Below, piece after piece: positions 1 through 8,014 of a stretch of 26,849 nucleotides of DNA. The position numbers and the translations under genes were made by a program. Each line of letters begins with the position of its first letter. The first letter of the stretch is position 1. The DNA lies in assembly GCA_046262355.1 (NCBI GenBank), contig JBHEMX010000076.1:1-26849 (forward strand), read 5' to 3'. Source of the DNA: DATADD01 sp046262355 (GTDB lineage Bacteria > Actinomycetota > CADDZG01 > WHSQ01). The notes beneath the pieces were generated by a model that saw nothing but the letters and a program-made list of their open reading frames with translations, did no database searches and was not told the DNA's origin.

Positions 1-688
1 GTGACTGACCCACGGCGGTGTGCGGAGTGCGCATGCCGCGCAGCATCACGTAGGCCTCGACGCGCGCCATCGCGCCGCGGTCCCAGCCACCAGCCGCGAC
101 GGCCCCGGCGCCGGCTTGCAGCGCGGCCCGTGCGATCCCGAACGTGTGCGTAGCGGCGGCCGCTGCTTGAGGATCGTCGCGCAAGAGCTCCGCGACCCGC
201 TCCTTGCGAAGGCCTCTCGGGTTGGGCCGCCCACCGGGAGCGAGCCCGCTCGTGACGAGCTTGAAGATGCCCTCGGCGCCGGCCTGGAGGCGACGGAAGC
301 CCCGCCCGTCGAACTCGATCAAGGGCAGGGCATCTTCGACGCGAAAGACCGTGGCGCCCCGCAGGGTCGCGTGCGCTCGGACGTCGAGCTGCAGCCACGG
401 CTCGTCGCGCCCCCCGAGCGCGATCAAGAACAGTGCCCCGGGAGCGTGGCGGCAGACCACCACGGGACCGACCTCGTGGACGCGCGCCCAGCGGAGGAAC
501 TCGTGCTCGATCGCGTCCCACTCGCCAACCGGGGCGATGAAGTCGACGTCGCCCTCGCCCGTGAGGCCCGCCTCTATGTTCTTCCACACCGCGCGCTCCA
601 CCGAGGACTCCGTCAGCGAGCGCAACAACGGCAGCCACAGCGCCGTCTGGTCCACCAGCGCGCCGGGCCGCGTCGCCGGGGGGCTCAC
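1..688 (-). CDS. Nucleotidyltransferase-like protein of the polysaccharide locus, partial (3' end off window)
   Basis: The reading frame is open from a GTG at 688 to the left edge of the window (229 codons) with no stop, so the C-terminus is missing. It is a clear paralogue of the next gene (685-1512): both share LWLPLL near the N-terminus, a WKN motif, GxGDxD (here GEGDVD, Asp47 and Asp49), a third acidic residue in LQLDV (Asp102), and a conserved GGRPNPxGL...RVAELLRxDP block. GxGDxD followed by an acidic residue in a later strand resembles the metal-binding carboxylates of the nucleotidyltransferase fold, but that is inferred from motifs only. The GTG overlaps the upstream stop as GTGA, so the two are probably translationally coupled. 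No function is assigned; its place at the end of a sugar-polymer operon suggests a role in modifying the polymer or its precursors. Confidence 0.75.
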   Translation of the reverse strand, partial: MSPPATRPGALVDQTALWLPLLRSLTESSVERAVWKNIEAGLTGEGDVDFIAPVGEWDAIEHEFLRWARVHEVGPVVVCRHAPGALFLIALGGRDEPWLQLDVRAHATLRGATVFRVEDALPLIEFDGRGFRRLQAGAEGIFKLVTSGLAPGGRPNPRGLRKERVAELLRDDPQAAAAATHTFGIARAALQAGAGAVAAGGWDRGAMARVEAYVMLRGMRTPHTAVGQS

Positions 689-1512
689 GTGCGCCCCGCG
701 AGCACGGGATGCTCCTCTGCGACCGCGCTCAGCCATGCGCCGACGTCTCGCGGCGTCCGCCGGCCGTCGGCGAAGATGGCGCGGAGCACGGGGCAACGTT
801 TCTTCACCCGCTTGGCCGACAGGCGCGTGGCGAGGATGTGGGGCGCCGCCAGGGCGCGCAAGACCGCCCACGCCTCGACCGTGAGCATGGCGCGACGGTT
901 CCAGCCGCCGGCGGCGACGCCCTCGGCGGCCGCCACGAGGGCACCGGAGGTCGGACCGAAGAGCCGCGCGGCGGCCCGCACGCCCTCGGGGTCGGCGCGC
1001 AGCAGCTCGGCGACGCGCTTGCGGGCGAGGCCCGCCGGATCCGGCCTGCCGCCCCACCTGAGGCCGTTCTGCGTCAGCAGGATGACGCCCTCGGCTCCGG
1101 GGCGAACGCGCCTGAAACCGCGCTCGTCGATCTCCATGAGCGGCGCCAGGTTCTCGGGCCGGAACAACGTCCAACCCCTGAAGTACTTGCGCGCGTTCAC
1201 GTCGAGCTCGAGGAACGTGGACGCCTTCTCGTCGAGGGCGATGAGGAAGAGGACACCGGCGACGTGTGAGCACGCGGCCACCGGACCGTAGCCGCGTCCG
1301 GCGGCCCAGGCGTGGAACTCCGCGAGGATCGCATCCCAGTCCTCGAGCGGCGCCGTGGAGTCGAAGTCGCCGTGGCCGGCGAGCGCTCGGTCGGCGTTCT
1401 TCCACAGGCCCCAGCGCGGGAAGCGCTCGGTCAGGTGCGCGAGCAGCGGCAGCCACAGCGAGGAGAGATCGACGTCGCTCTTCTCCGTTCTCGCCCCGGT
1501 CGCCTCCGTCAT
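685..1512 (-). CDS. Nucleotidyltransferase-like protein, complete paralogue of the preceding gene
   Basis: This encodes 275 residues. ATG at 1512 overlaps the stop of the upstream glycosyltransferase as ATGA, which fixes the start although the frame stays open further upstream. Visible motifs are WKN (Trp37-Lys38), GHGDFD with Asp49 and Asp51, and LELDV with Asp104; these have the spacing expected of the three carboxylates of a nucleotidyltransferase-type active site. The second half carries the GFRRVRPGAEG and GGRPDPAGL...RVAELLRADP blocks, followed by a helical region with AAGGWNRRAM. It has no signal peptide or membrane segment, so it is probably cytoplasmic. I recognise it only as the kind of uncharacterised protein found in actinobacterial exopolysaccharide operons. 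It could instead be a non-catalytic scaffold with the same fold. Confidence 0.8.
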   Translation of the reverse strand: MTEATGARTEKSDVDLSSLWLPLLAHLTERFPRWGLWKNADRALAGHGDFDSTAPLEDWDAILAEFHAWAAGRGYGPVAACSHVAGVLFLIALDEKASTFLELDVNARKYFRGWTLFRPENLAPLMEIDERGFRRVRPGAEGVILLTQNGLRWGGRPDPAGLARKRVAELLRADPEGVRAAARLFGPTSGALVAAAEGVAAGGWNRRAMLTVEAWAVLRALAAPHILATRLSAKRVKKRCPVLRAIFADGRRTPRDVGAWLSAVAEEHPVLAGRT

Positions 1513-2660
1513 ACGAGGGTCTCTGCCTGCTCGAGCCACGAGCGCGCCACCGAATCCCAGTTGAGCTCCGAGCGCACGAGCTCGGCGCCCGCGTTGCCGA
1601 ATCGTGCGGCGTCGGAACCCTGGAGGCGGCGCAGGCCGTCGGCCAGGCCCGCCGGATCGGGCTCCGCCAGCAGCGCAGCGCCGTTGGCGGCGAAGTAACG
1701 GCCGAGCGGGTACGGCGTCACGAGCGTCGGCAGCCCCACGGCGACGGCCTCCAGCGCGGAGTTGGGGCATGCGTCCCAGCGCGACGGGTAGACGAACGCG
1801 GCCGCTTCGGACAGCATCGCTCGTTTGGCGTCGCCGTAGACCGCGTCGCCCACCGTCACCCACTCTCGCAGGCCGAGCTCCTCGACCATCCCGACGACGC
1901 GCGCCTTGCGCGAGCGCCAGTCCGGCCCGTTGAGGCGAAGGTGCGGTCGCTCGGTCGGCGGCACCACGCGCATGCCCTTGAGGAGGAGATCGAGCCCCTT
2001 GTGCTCGGGATCGAAGCGGCCGAGCCACAAGACGTAGCCCCCGCTGCCGCCGTCCCAGCGCAGACCGGGGGGGGGCTCCACGCCGTTGGAGGCGACGATC
2101 ACCGGACCCCTGTAGCCGAGCGCGTCGAGGTGAGCTCGCTCCGCCTCGAAGAAGACGTGTATCGCGCGCGCCTTGGACACGAGCTCCTTCTCCCAGGCGC
2201 GCCACCAGGCCTGCTTGAGCACGCGCTTGCGCTTCACGATGTGCGGATCGTAGGCACCGCGCGGCTCGAGGACGTAGGGCACGCCCATCCTCCGTGCGAC
2301 CGCCGCGGCGCGGAGGTTGTGCACCGTCCAGCCCGAGTGCAGCACGAGCAGGTCGGCGCCGCGCAGGATCTCCTCGAGTCCCACCGGCCACTTGAGCCGG
2401 GGACGGCCCGCGTGGCGGACCCGGCGCCACTCGACGCCGCCCGACGCGGGCACGTCCATGCCCTCGTCGTAGGCGATGACGGCCTCAGCGCCGGCGTTGA
2501 CGAACCCCTGCGACCACTTCTTGACGGCGCTCGTCATCCCTCCGTCGCCGACGAGAGCGCGCGGGTAGTACCGCACGATGCGAAGGTGAGACCTCAGCCG
2601 TTCCGAAGATGGTCGGGGTGGTCGCGTCTCAGGCGCCATCGATCTGCCGGAGGCGGCCAC
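1509..2660 (-). CDS. Glycosyltransferase family 4 (GT-B fold)
   Basis: A 383-residue retaining GT4-type transferase, predicted to move a sugar from a nucleotide donor to the growing lipid-linked oligosaccharide at the inner face of the membrane. The N-terminal acceptor half contains DGGMTSAVKKW and LVLHSGWTVHNLRAAA. The C-terminal donor half contains GRFDPEHKGLDLLLKGM, then YPSRWDACPNSALEAVAVGLP, where the usual EGFG acidic motif is replaced by WDACPNSALEA. The GTG at 2660 lies 7 bases after the UDP-glucose dehydrogenase stop; an in-frame ATG at 2639 is a possible alternative start, and neither has a strong ribosome site. Its 3' end overlaps the next gene by ATGA. Donor and acceptor cannot be told from sequence. 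Confidence 0.88.
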   Translation of the reverse strand: MAASGRSMAPETRPPRPSSERLRSHLRIVRYYPRALVGDGGMTSAVKKWSQGFVNAGAEAVIAYDEGMDVPASGGVEWRRVRHAGRPRLKWPVGLEEILRGADLLVLHSGWTVHNLRAAAVARRMGVPYVLEPRGAYDPHIVKRKRVLKQAWWRAWEKELVSKARAIHVFFEAERAHLDALGYRGPVIVASNGVEPPPGLRWDGGSGGYVLWLGRFDPEHKGLDLLLKGMRVVPPTERPHLRLNGPDWRSRKARVVGMVEELGLREWVTVGDAVYGDAKRAMLSEAAAFVYPSRWDACPNSALEAVAVGLPTLVTPYPLGRYFAANGAALLAEPDPAGLADGLRRLQGSDAARFGNAGAELVRSELNWDSVARSWLEQAETLV

Positions 2661-2667
2661 GAACGCC

Positions 2668-3981
2668 TCAAACGACGGGCGGACGGCCCGTCGGATAGTA
2701 GGTGAATCCGGCCGCGCGCATGACGGAAGGGTCGAGGAGGTTCCTGCCGTCGATGATCACCGGGTACACCATGGCCTCCTTGATGCGCGCCAGATCGAGC
2801 GCACGGAACTCGTCCCACTCGGTGCCGATCACGAGGCAGTGCGCCGAGGCGGCGGCGTCGTATGCGTCGGGAGCGAGGTCGAGCTCGGGAACCTCCGCCT
2901 TGGCGTTGGCGGCGGCCTGAGGGTCGTAACCGACCACGTGGGCGCCCTCTTGGATCAGGCCCCGGGCGAGCGCCAGCGACGGCGAGAACCTGACGTCGTC
3001 CGTGCCGGCCTTGAAGGACAGACCGAGCAGGGCGATCCTCTTGTCCTCGAGGTTCCAGAGGGCCTCTCTGATCTTGTTGATGGTCGCCGCCACGGCATCG
3101 TCGTTGATGCGGGCAACCTCGCGCAGGAGCGGGAAGCCGTAACCGAGGCGCTCGGACAGCCGCTCGAACGCAACCAGGTCCTTCGGGAAACAGTAGCCGC
3201 CGTAGCCGAGCCCGGCGTGAAGGAACTCACGGCCGATGCGCGGATCCGTGCCCATGACGTCGGCCACCGCGACCACGTCGGCGTCTGCCTTCTCGCACAT
3301 CCTCGCTAGGGCGTTCGCGTAGGAGATCTTCAACGCGAGGAACGCATTGCATGCGTGCTTGGCGAGCTCCGCGGTCGAGATGTTCGTCTCTATGAGCCGA
3401 GAGCCCTTGTCCGTGATGGGCGCGTACAACCTGCGCATCACTTCGAACGCCCACTCGGACTCGGCGCCGACGAGGACCCGCTCGGGGTTGAGCGAGTCGT
3501 ACACCGCGGTGCCCTCGCGCAGGAACTCCGGGTTCGAGACGACCTCGAGGTCGCCGCCGGCGTTGGGACGCTCCCGCAGAAGCGTGCGGCGCACCCGCTG
3601 AGCGGTGCCGGCGGGAACCGTTGACTTCTCGACCACGGCGCATGAGCCGGTCGCGTGGCGGGCGACGGTCTGCGCCGCCTGCTCTACGGCGATCAGGTTC
3701 GCCTCGCCCGACGCGCGCGCGGGCGTGCCCACGCAGATGAACACGACCTCGGCGCCCGCTACCGCGGCCTCGGCGTCGGAGCTGAACTCGAGAGTACCCT
3801 CGGCGGTCGTTCGCTCCAGCAGCTCCTGGAGACCCGGCTCGAAGAAGGGCGTGACGCCGCGCCCGAGCTGCTCCATCTTCTCGGCGTCCGCGTCCATCCC
3901 CACGACGTGGTGGCCGATGGCCGCCATCGTCACGCACGTGACGAGGCCGACGTGGCCGGTGCCGACGACTCCAACCTTCAT
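2668..3981 (-). CDS. ugd: UDP-glucose 6-dehydrogenase
   Basis: A 437-residue enzyme that oxidises UDP-glucose to UDP-glucuronate with two NAD+, supplying acidic sugar for the polymer. The N-terminal Rossmann motif is GTGHVGL (residues 7-13). VEKSTVPAGT and NPEFLREGTAV lie in the NAD domain, ISTAELAKHACNAFLALKIS is the central helix, and GLGYGGYCFPKD contains the catalytic cysteine (Cys264). GLSFKAGTDDVRFSPSL (about 320-336) belongs to the UDP-binding domain. The length is normal for the family. ATG at 3981 is chosen because AGGGGAAGG lies just upstream and the Rossmann fold begins at residue 2; the frame is open further upstream but not conserved there. A GDP-mannose dehydrogenase is a related alternative, but the motifs fit the UDP-glucose enzyme better. 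The downstream gene follows after 7 bases. Confidence 0.93.
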   Translation of the reverse strand: MKVGVVGTGHVGLVTCVTMAAIGHHVVGMDADAEKMEQLGRGVTPFFEPGLQELLERTTAEGTLEFSSDAEAAVAGAEVVFICVGTPARASGEANLIAVEQAAQTVARHATGSCAVVEKSTVPAGTAQRVRRTLLRERPNAGGDLEVVSNPEFLREGTAVYDSLNPERVLVGAESEWAFEVMRRLYAPITDKGSRLIETNISTAELAKHACNAFLALKISYANALARMCEKADADVVAVADVMGTDPRIGREFLHAGLGYGGYCFPKDLVAFERLSERLGYGFPLLREVARINDDAVAATINKIREALWNLEDKRIALLGLSFKAGTDDVRFSPSLALARGLIQEGAHVVGYDPQAAANAKAEVPELDLAPDAYDAAASAHCLVIGTEWDEFRALDLARIKEAMVYPVIIDGRNLLDPSVMRAAGFTYYPTGRPPVV

Positions 3982-4084
3982 GCTGCCTTCCCCTCTTCTC
4001 ACGCGATCGTCGTTCGTTCGGTGGCGGTCGCGCGCACGCGCACCAACAACGTAAGTGACAGATGCCGGCCTTGTGCGGCGTCGG

Positions 4085-5071
4085 CTACGCGCCGGCGGGA
4101 ACCGGGATGCGGCCCGCCCTGGCGAGCTCCGACTCGATCCACACGTATGTCCGGCGCAGACCATCCTCGAGCGACGTCTGCGGCTCCCAACCGAGTACCT
4201 CGCGCAGCTTCGAGTTGTCGCTGTTGCGCCCCCGCACGCCCTGCGGTTTCGACAGGTCGTGGTTCTTGGTGAGCGACTTGTCGGCCACCTTGGTCACGAG
4301 GTCGACGAGCCCGTCGATCGTGATGAGCTCGTCCGTGCCGAGGTTGAGCGGCTCCCAGTGGTCGGACTGCATGATGCGGAAGATGCCCTCGACGCAGTCG
4401 TCGACGAAGGTGAAGGACCGGGTCTGGAGACCGTCGCCCCATACCTCGATCGCGCCGTTGTCCTCGGCGAGCGCGACCTTGCGAGAGATCGCCGCCGGCG
4501 CCTTCTCGCGGCCTCCCTCATAGGTACCCAGAGGCCCATAGATGTTGTGGAAGCGAGCCACGCGCGTCTCGAGCTTTCCTTCCTCGGTGTAGTACTGGCA
4601 GAGCTTCTCCGAGTAGAGCTTCTCCCACCCGTAGCCCTCCTCGGGATCGGCCGGGTATGCATCCGCCTCTTTGAGCGGCGTCACGTCTGGGCTCTTCTGG
4701 AGATACATCGGATAGATGCACGCCGACGACGAGTAGAAGTGGCGCTGTACCCCGTTGGAGACCGCGGCCTCGAGCATGTGTGCGTTGATGAGCACGTTGT
4801 TGCGCGCCACCACCGCATGGTTGCCTGTGATGTATCCGATGCCGCCCATGTCGGCGGCCAGCTGGTAGACCTCGTCGACGCCGCGCGTAGCCAGCACGCA
4901 GTTGCTCCACTCGCGCAGATCGAGCACCTCGAACTCGTCCGCCGCTGAGTCCTCGTACTCGGGGGTCTTGATGTCGACGCCGCGCACCCAGTAACCCTGC
5001 GACTTCAGATAACGCACCATGTGGTGGCCGATGAACCCACCGGCACCTGCCACTACCGCCTTCTTGGCCAC
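4085..5071 (-). CDS. GDP-mannose 3,5-epimerase (GDP-L-galactose/GDP-L-gulose forming)
   Basis: A 328-residue extended short-chain dehydrogenase/reductase. It closely follows plant GDP-mannose 3,5-epimerase, which converts GDP-D-mannose to GDP-L-galactose and GDP-L-gulose. AGAGGFIGHH (residues 8-17) binds NAD. The family blocks AADMGGIGYI, SSSACIYP, REKAPAA, WGDGLQTRSFTFVDDCVEG and GVRGRNSDN are all present. Recalling the Arabidopsis enzyme (Cys145, Tyr174, Lys178, Lys217, Arg306), the equivalents here are Cys118, Tyr147, Lys151, Lys190 and Arg280, with nearly identical spacing. The GTG start at 5071 is preceded by AGAGGAGGT about 10 bases upstream. The gene sits between the WecG/TagA and UDP-glucose dehydrogenase genes. 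A generic annotator would call it an NAD-dependent epimerase; the specific call rests on these blocks. Its substrate could come from the guanylyltransferase at 8015-9022. Confidence 0.88.
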   Translation of the reverse strand: MAKKAVVAGAGGFIGHHMVRYLKSQGYWVRGVDIKTPEYEDSAADEFEVLDLREWSNCVLATRGVDEVYQLAADMGGIGYITGNHAVVARNNVLINAHMLEAAVSNGVQRHFYSSSACIYPMYLQKSPDVTPLKEADAYPADPEEGYGWEKLYSEKLCQYYTEEGKLETRVARFHNIYGPLGTYEGGREKAPAAISRKVALAEDNGAIEVWGDGLQTRSFTFVDDCVEGIFRIMQSDHWEPLNLGTDELITIDGLVDLVTKVADKSLTKNHDLSKPQGVRGRNSDNSKLREVLGWEPQTSLEDGLRRTYVWIESELARAGRIPVPAGA

Positions 5072-5122
5072 TTGGGGGATACCTCCTCTATGACGTACAC
5101 GCCTGTGATTGGATTCGACCGA

Positions 5123-5914
5123 CTACGGAGTGGTCTTTAGCAGCCTGGCTCTGATCGCCTGTGCCGCGAACAGCCCGATGAAGCGGGGGTTGGAGTAAAG
5201 GTAGCGTCTCCACAGTCGCCGCGGCTCGGTGGCCAGCCTGAAGAACCACTCCAGACCCATCCTCTGGAGTGCGGCCGGCGCCTGCTTCTTCTCGCCCGCG
5301 ATGAAGTCGAACGCTGCACCGACGCCGAGCATGACGGCATCGAGCGAGTCCTGATGATCGACCATCCACTGCTCCTGCTTGGGGGTCCCGAGACCCACGA
5401 ACACGATGCGGGCGCCGGACTCCTGGATCTCGCGCGTGACGCGCTCGTCCTCCTCCTTGCTGAGCGCCCTGAACGGGGGCGGCCAGCCGAACACGATCTT
5501 CAGATCGGGGAAGTCCCTCAGGAGGTTGGCGTGCAGGCGCTCGAGCACCTCGGGCGTCCCGCCGTAGAAGCCCACCGGGATGCCCTCACGCGCCGCCCCC
5601 TCGCACACGAGCGGCGTCAGCGAAGGCCCGTAGACACGGGTCGCGTGGGCGACCCCGAGGGCGCGCAGGCCCCACACCAACGGCATGCCGTCGGGCGTGA
5701 CGAGATCGGCGCGGTTCATGATGTCCCTGTAGCCGGCGTCGTCGCGCGCGTTCATCACGTTGTTGACCGATGCGATGCAGACGTAGCGCGTCTCGCCACC
5801 GGTGGCCCATTCGGTCACCCGGCCAACTGCGTCGTCGTAGCTCGTCGCGTCGACGCGCATCCCCACGATGTGGCGTGACTCCGGCCGTCGCACGTCGTTC
5901 GCGGTGAGGGTCAT
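5123..5914 (-). CDS. WecG/TagA/CpsF family glycosyltransferase
   Basis: A 263-residue GT26-family enzyme. These add the second sugar (N-acetylmannosamine, its uronate, or another hexose) to a polyprenyl-diphosphate-linked first sugar on the cytoplasmic side of the membrane. Family blocks seen are NNVMNARDD, TPDGMPLVWGLRALG, RVYGPSLTPLV and VGLGTPKQEQWM; GVGAAFDFIAGEKKQAP and LEWFFRLATEPRRLWRRY form the usual C-terminus, whose basic and aromatic residues contact the membrane. ATG at 5914 overlaps the upstream stop as TGATG, so translation is coupled to the priming transferase. A longer open frame through the upstream gene is only a frame shadow. Being directly downstream of the priming transferase fits action as the second enzyme of the pathway. 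The exact sugar is unknown. Confidence 0.92.
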   Translation of the reverse strand: MTLTANDVRRPESRHIVGMRVDATSYDDAVGRVTEWATGGETRYVCIASVNNVMNARDDAGYRDIMNRADLVTPDGMPLVWGLRALGVAHATRVYGPSLTPLVCEGAAREGIPVGFYGGTPEVLERLHANLLRDFPDLKIVFGWPPPFRALSKEEDERVTREIQESGARIVFVGLGTPKQEQWMVDHQDSLDAVMLGVGAAFDFIAGEKKQAPAALQRMGLEWFFRLATEPRRLWRRYLYSNPRFIGLFAAQAIRARLLKTTP

Positions 5915-7413
5915 CAGTGCGCTCCCTTGCCGGCAAGCACGCAACCGACGGTCTTGAGCAGGATGTAGAGATCGAGGCTGAGCGACCAGTTCTCGATGTA
6001 GAAGAGGTCCATCCGCACTGCCTCCTCGAACGCGACGTTGCTGCGTCCGTTGATCTGCCACCAGCCGGTCACGCCGGCCGGAACCTCGTGACGCGACGAC
6101 AACAGCTCGAGGTTCGCGGCGACCTGCTCGACCGGCAGCGGCCGCGGCCCGACGAGGCTCATCTCGCCTCGGACCACGTTGAGCAGCTGCGGCAACTCGT
6201 CGAGGCTGAGCTTGCGGAGGACCTTGCCGACCGTCGTGAGGCGAGGGTCGTCGTCGAGCTTGAAGAACGGGATCGAGGGATCGATGCCGTGCTTCTCGAG
6301 CACCTTCGCCGAGTCCTGCACCATGGTGCGGAACTTGTAGACGGTGAAGGCGTGCCCGCCCTTGGTGACCCGCTCCTGCTTGAACAGAACCGGCCCGCGC
6401 GAGGTCGCGCGGATCAGCACCGCGATCACGGACCACAGCGGCAGCAGACAGACGACACCGACGAAGGCGACCAGCAGGTCGAAGACACGCTTGACGACGG
6501 TCTGGGTGCCCGAGAGGCGCACGGGCTTGAGCGACAAGGCCATGACCTTGCCGACCGGCTGCACCGTGAGCCGCGAGGTCAGCAGCTGCGGCAGGTTCGC
6601 CGATACGCGCGCCTCGATCCCGGCCTGTCGGGTCGTCTGGACGACCTGCAACATGTCCTGGGCGCCGGCAGCCGTCGATGCGACGAAGACGCACTCGGCC
6701 GAGAAGTCGGCGATGAGGCCGCCGAGGTCGTCGATGCGACCGGCCACGGCCAGCCCGTCCGGAGAGACCAGCGGACCCGAGGTTGCGACGTAGCCGACCG
6801 GCTTGAACCCGAGGCCCCGGCCGCCCAGGGCTCGGGCGAGGCGGGCGGCCTCGTCGTTGGTCCCGACGATGAGTGTCCTCAGCGCGAGCCGGCCGTCCTC
6901 CTTCAGCTTGAAGCAGTACCACCGCCACGTGCGCCTGACCACGAGCTCGAAGACCAGGGCGAAGGCCCACGTGTAGCCGAGATACTGGCGCGGGAACTCG
7001 ACATGCCACCAATAGCTGCCCACCACGACGAGGATCACGCCGACGCTGGCGGCGCCAATCGTGCGGCGGAACTCCTCGGACGCCGAGAGGTGCTGGGTCG
7101 CATAGAGGCCGAAGCCGTGGAACACGGAGACCCAGAACAGCGGCGCCATGACGAGGATGACGTAGTAGGCGGTCTGCATCGGCTGCGCGCCGAACTGCAC
7201 GAGATAGGACAGCAGCAGAGCGACGACGAGACACAGGACGTCGGAGGCCGCAAGCCCCAGCGCGACGCTCTGGTAGCGCCGGAGGACGCCGGCGTGGACC
7301 GCGTCCGGGCCGCCGCCGATAAGGGCGTCGGTCTGCGTCGCGTCGGCCGTCCGGTTGAGGTCCTCGACGATCTTCAATTGTCCGGAGAGACCCATGTCGC
7401 TCCTAGACTTCAT
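5914..7413 (-). CDS. Polyprenyl-phosphate sugar-1-phosphate transferase (priming glycosyltransferase, WbaP/CpsE type)
   Basis: This 499-residue membrane enzyme transfers a sugar-1-phosphate from a nucleotide sugar to undecaprenyl phosphate, the first step of polymer assembly. Several hydrophobic segments lie within about residues 45-170, followed by a Rossmann-like CoA_binding_3 region (RTLIVGTNDEAARLARAL, about 185-300). The C-terminal bacterial sugar transferase domain (about 305-499) has KRVFDLLVAF, VYKFRTM, LDDDPRLTTVGKVLRK, the SLDELPQLLNV acidic dyad, MSLVGPRP and TGWWQINGRS. ATG at 7413 has AGAGGGGG upstream; ATG at 7395 with AGGAG is a second credible start. A promoter at 7511-7539 probably starts this transcript. 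Galactose-1-P or glucose-1-P are the usual substrates, but this cannot be read from sequence. Confidence 0.93.
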   Translation of the reverse strand: MKSRSDMGLSGQLKIVEDLNRTADATQTDALIGGGPDAVHAGVLRRYQSVALGLAASDVLCLVVALLLSYLVQFGAQPMQTAYYVILVMAPLFWVSVFHGFGLYATQHLSASEEFRRTIGAASVGVILVVVGSYWWHVEFPRQYLGYTWAFALVFELVVRRTWRWYCFKLKEDGRLALRTLIVGTNDEAARLARALGGRGLGFKPVGYVATSGPLVSPDGLAVAGRIDDLGGLIADFSAECVFVASTAAGAQDMLQVVQTTRQAGIEARVSANLPQLLTSRLTVQPVGKVMALSLKPVRLSGTQTVVKRVFDLLVAFVGVVCLLPLWSVIAVLIRATSRGPVLFKQERVTKGGHAFTVYKFRTMVQDSAKVLEKHGIDPSIPFFKLDDDPRLTTVGKVLRKLSLDELPQLLNVVRGEMSLVGPRPLPVEQVAANLELLSSRHEVPAGVTGWWQINGRSNVAFEEAVRMDLFYIENWSLSLDLYILLKTVGCVLAGKGAH

Positions 7414-7510
7414 CTGTCACAAGCCCCCTCTGCCGTTGCGTGGCCACGGCCGGCCCCGATCTCATCCCCTCGCGGCTTCCCGGCGCTGGTTGCTCCTGCT
7501 CGCCTCTGAC

Positions 7511-7539
7511 ATTAATTGTCATGTGAGGCCTTCTGTCAA
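7511..7539 (-). promoter_or_regulatory. Predicted sigma-A type promoter for the sugar transferase operon
   Basis: On the minus strand there is a perfect TTGACA (7534-7539). Seventeen bases further on is ATTAAT (7511-7516); alternatively TAATGT lies two bases beyond. The stretch is strikingly AT-rich for this genome. It also contains a short inverted repeat, TGACA-N5-TGTCA (7507-7521), that could be an operator overlapping the -10. A start near 7503 would give a leader of about 90 bases before ATG 7413. Confidence 0.55.
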
Positions 7540-7744
7540 CCATTTCCTGGAACCCGGAGGTCGTCCGTATCCAGTACCTACCAGACACGCAGCTTCGCAC
7601 CAGCACCCCTCCGTACCCAATCCGCAATGCTACGTAGCGCGCCGATCTCGGCCCGCGCGGCTCGTTCTGCCGCCCACGGATCCGGACCCCCGTGCGCCTC
7701 CGCCACGTGGGGTTCGTTCGCAAGCGCGCAACGGTTTGGTGCCA

Positions 7745-7985
7745 TCTTGCATGGCGCCGCCCGGACGGGGAGCGGCAGGGATCGGCTTCCCGGCCGGGGC
7801 AGAGGCCCGCCGGGCCGTCGTACCGCTCGCGCACCGAAGGCTCGGCGCCGCTCCCCACGTTCACCATCTCTCCCGTGCCGGCATCGCGCGCCGCCACAGG
7901 GGCGGAGACGACGTCGTCCCGTACACGAAGTCGCGCGTTTGCGTCTCGTCACCATAGATCGTGCAGGGCCGCCAAGCGAGCATCT
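7745..7985 (-). pseudogene. Degraded C-terminal fragment of a nucleotide-sugar epimerase/dehydratase
   Basis: Read on the minus strand, the segment gives TIYGDETQTRDFVY (to 7921). After a net loss of one base at about 7918-7920 it continues as DDVVSAPVAARDAG and then GEMVNVGSGAEPSVRE. In UDP-glucose 4-epimerase/dTDP-glucose dehydratase-type enzymes these are consecutive: IYGDGxQTRDFVYVDDVV followed by the NVGTG...S motif, so the Val codon between Tyr and Asp has lost a base. A weaker resemblance continues to about 7745. No N-terminal Rossmann region is attached, because the guanylyltransferase gene occupies the upstream side. The frameshift and truncation mark it as a pseudogene. A related N-terminal scrap is at 9019-9123. 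A sequencing error could explain the shift but not the missing two-thirds. Confidence 0.65.
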
Positions 7986-8014
7986 TTTCCGGACCAGATG
8001 AGGTGGAGCCGGTG

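Larger units (their letters stand above)
7414..8014. other. 601-base gap without an intact gene
   Basis: The gap lies between the sugar transferase start and the guanylyltransferase stop. It holds the promoter at 7511-7539 and, at about 7745-7985 on the minus strand, the decayed C-terminal part of a sugar epimerase gene. Several open frames cross it on both strands, but apart from the epimerase-like stretch none shows a recognisable protein or a ribosome site. I see nothing definite in 7540-7744. Confidence 0.6.

Noticed and set aside
20..1291. 423-codon plus-strand open frame
   Set aside because: It runs antisense to two paralogous minus-strand genes whose proteins match each other; the plus frame has low-complexity Arg/Ala-rich composition and no recognisable domain. 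Long antisense frames are expected at this GC content.
5123..7234. 703-codon minus-strand frame as a single fusion protein
   Set aside because: Only the part from 5914 downward is real (WecG/TagA). The upstream part is a shifted reading of the sugar transferase gene, and the TGATG junction marks the true boundary.
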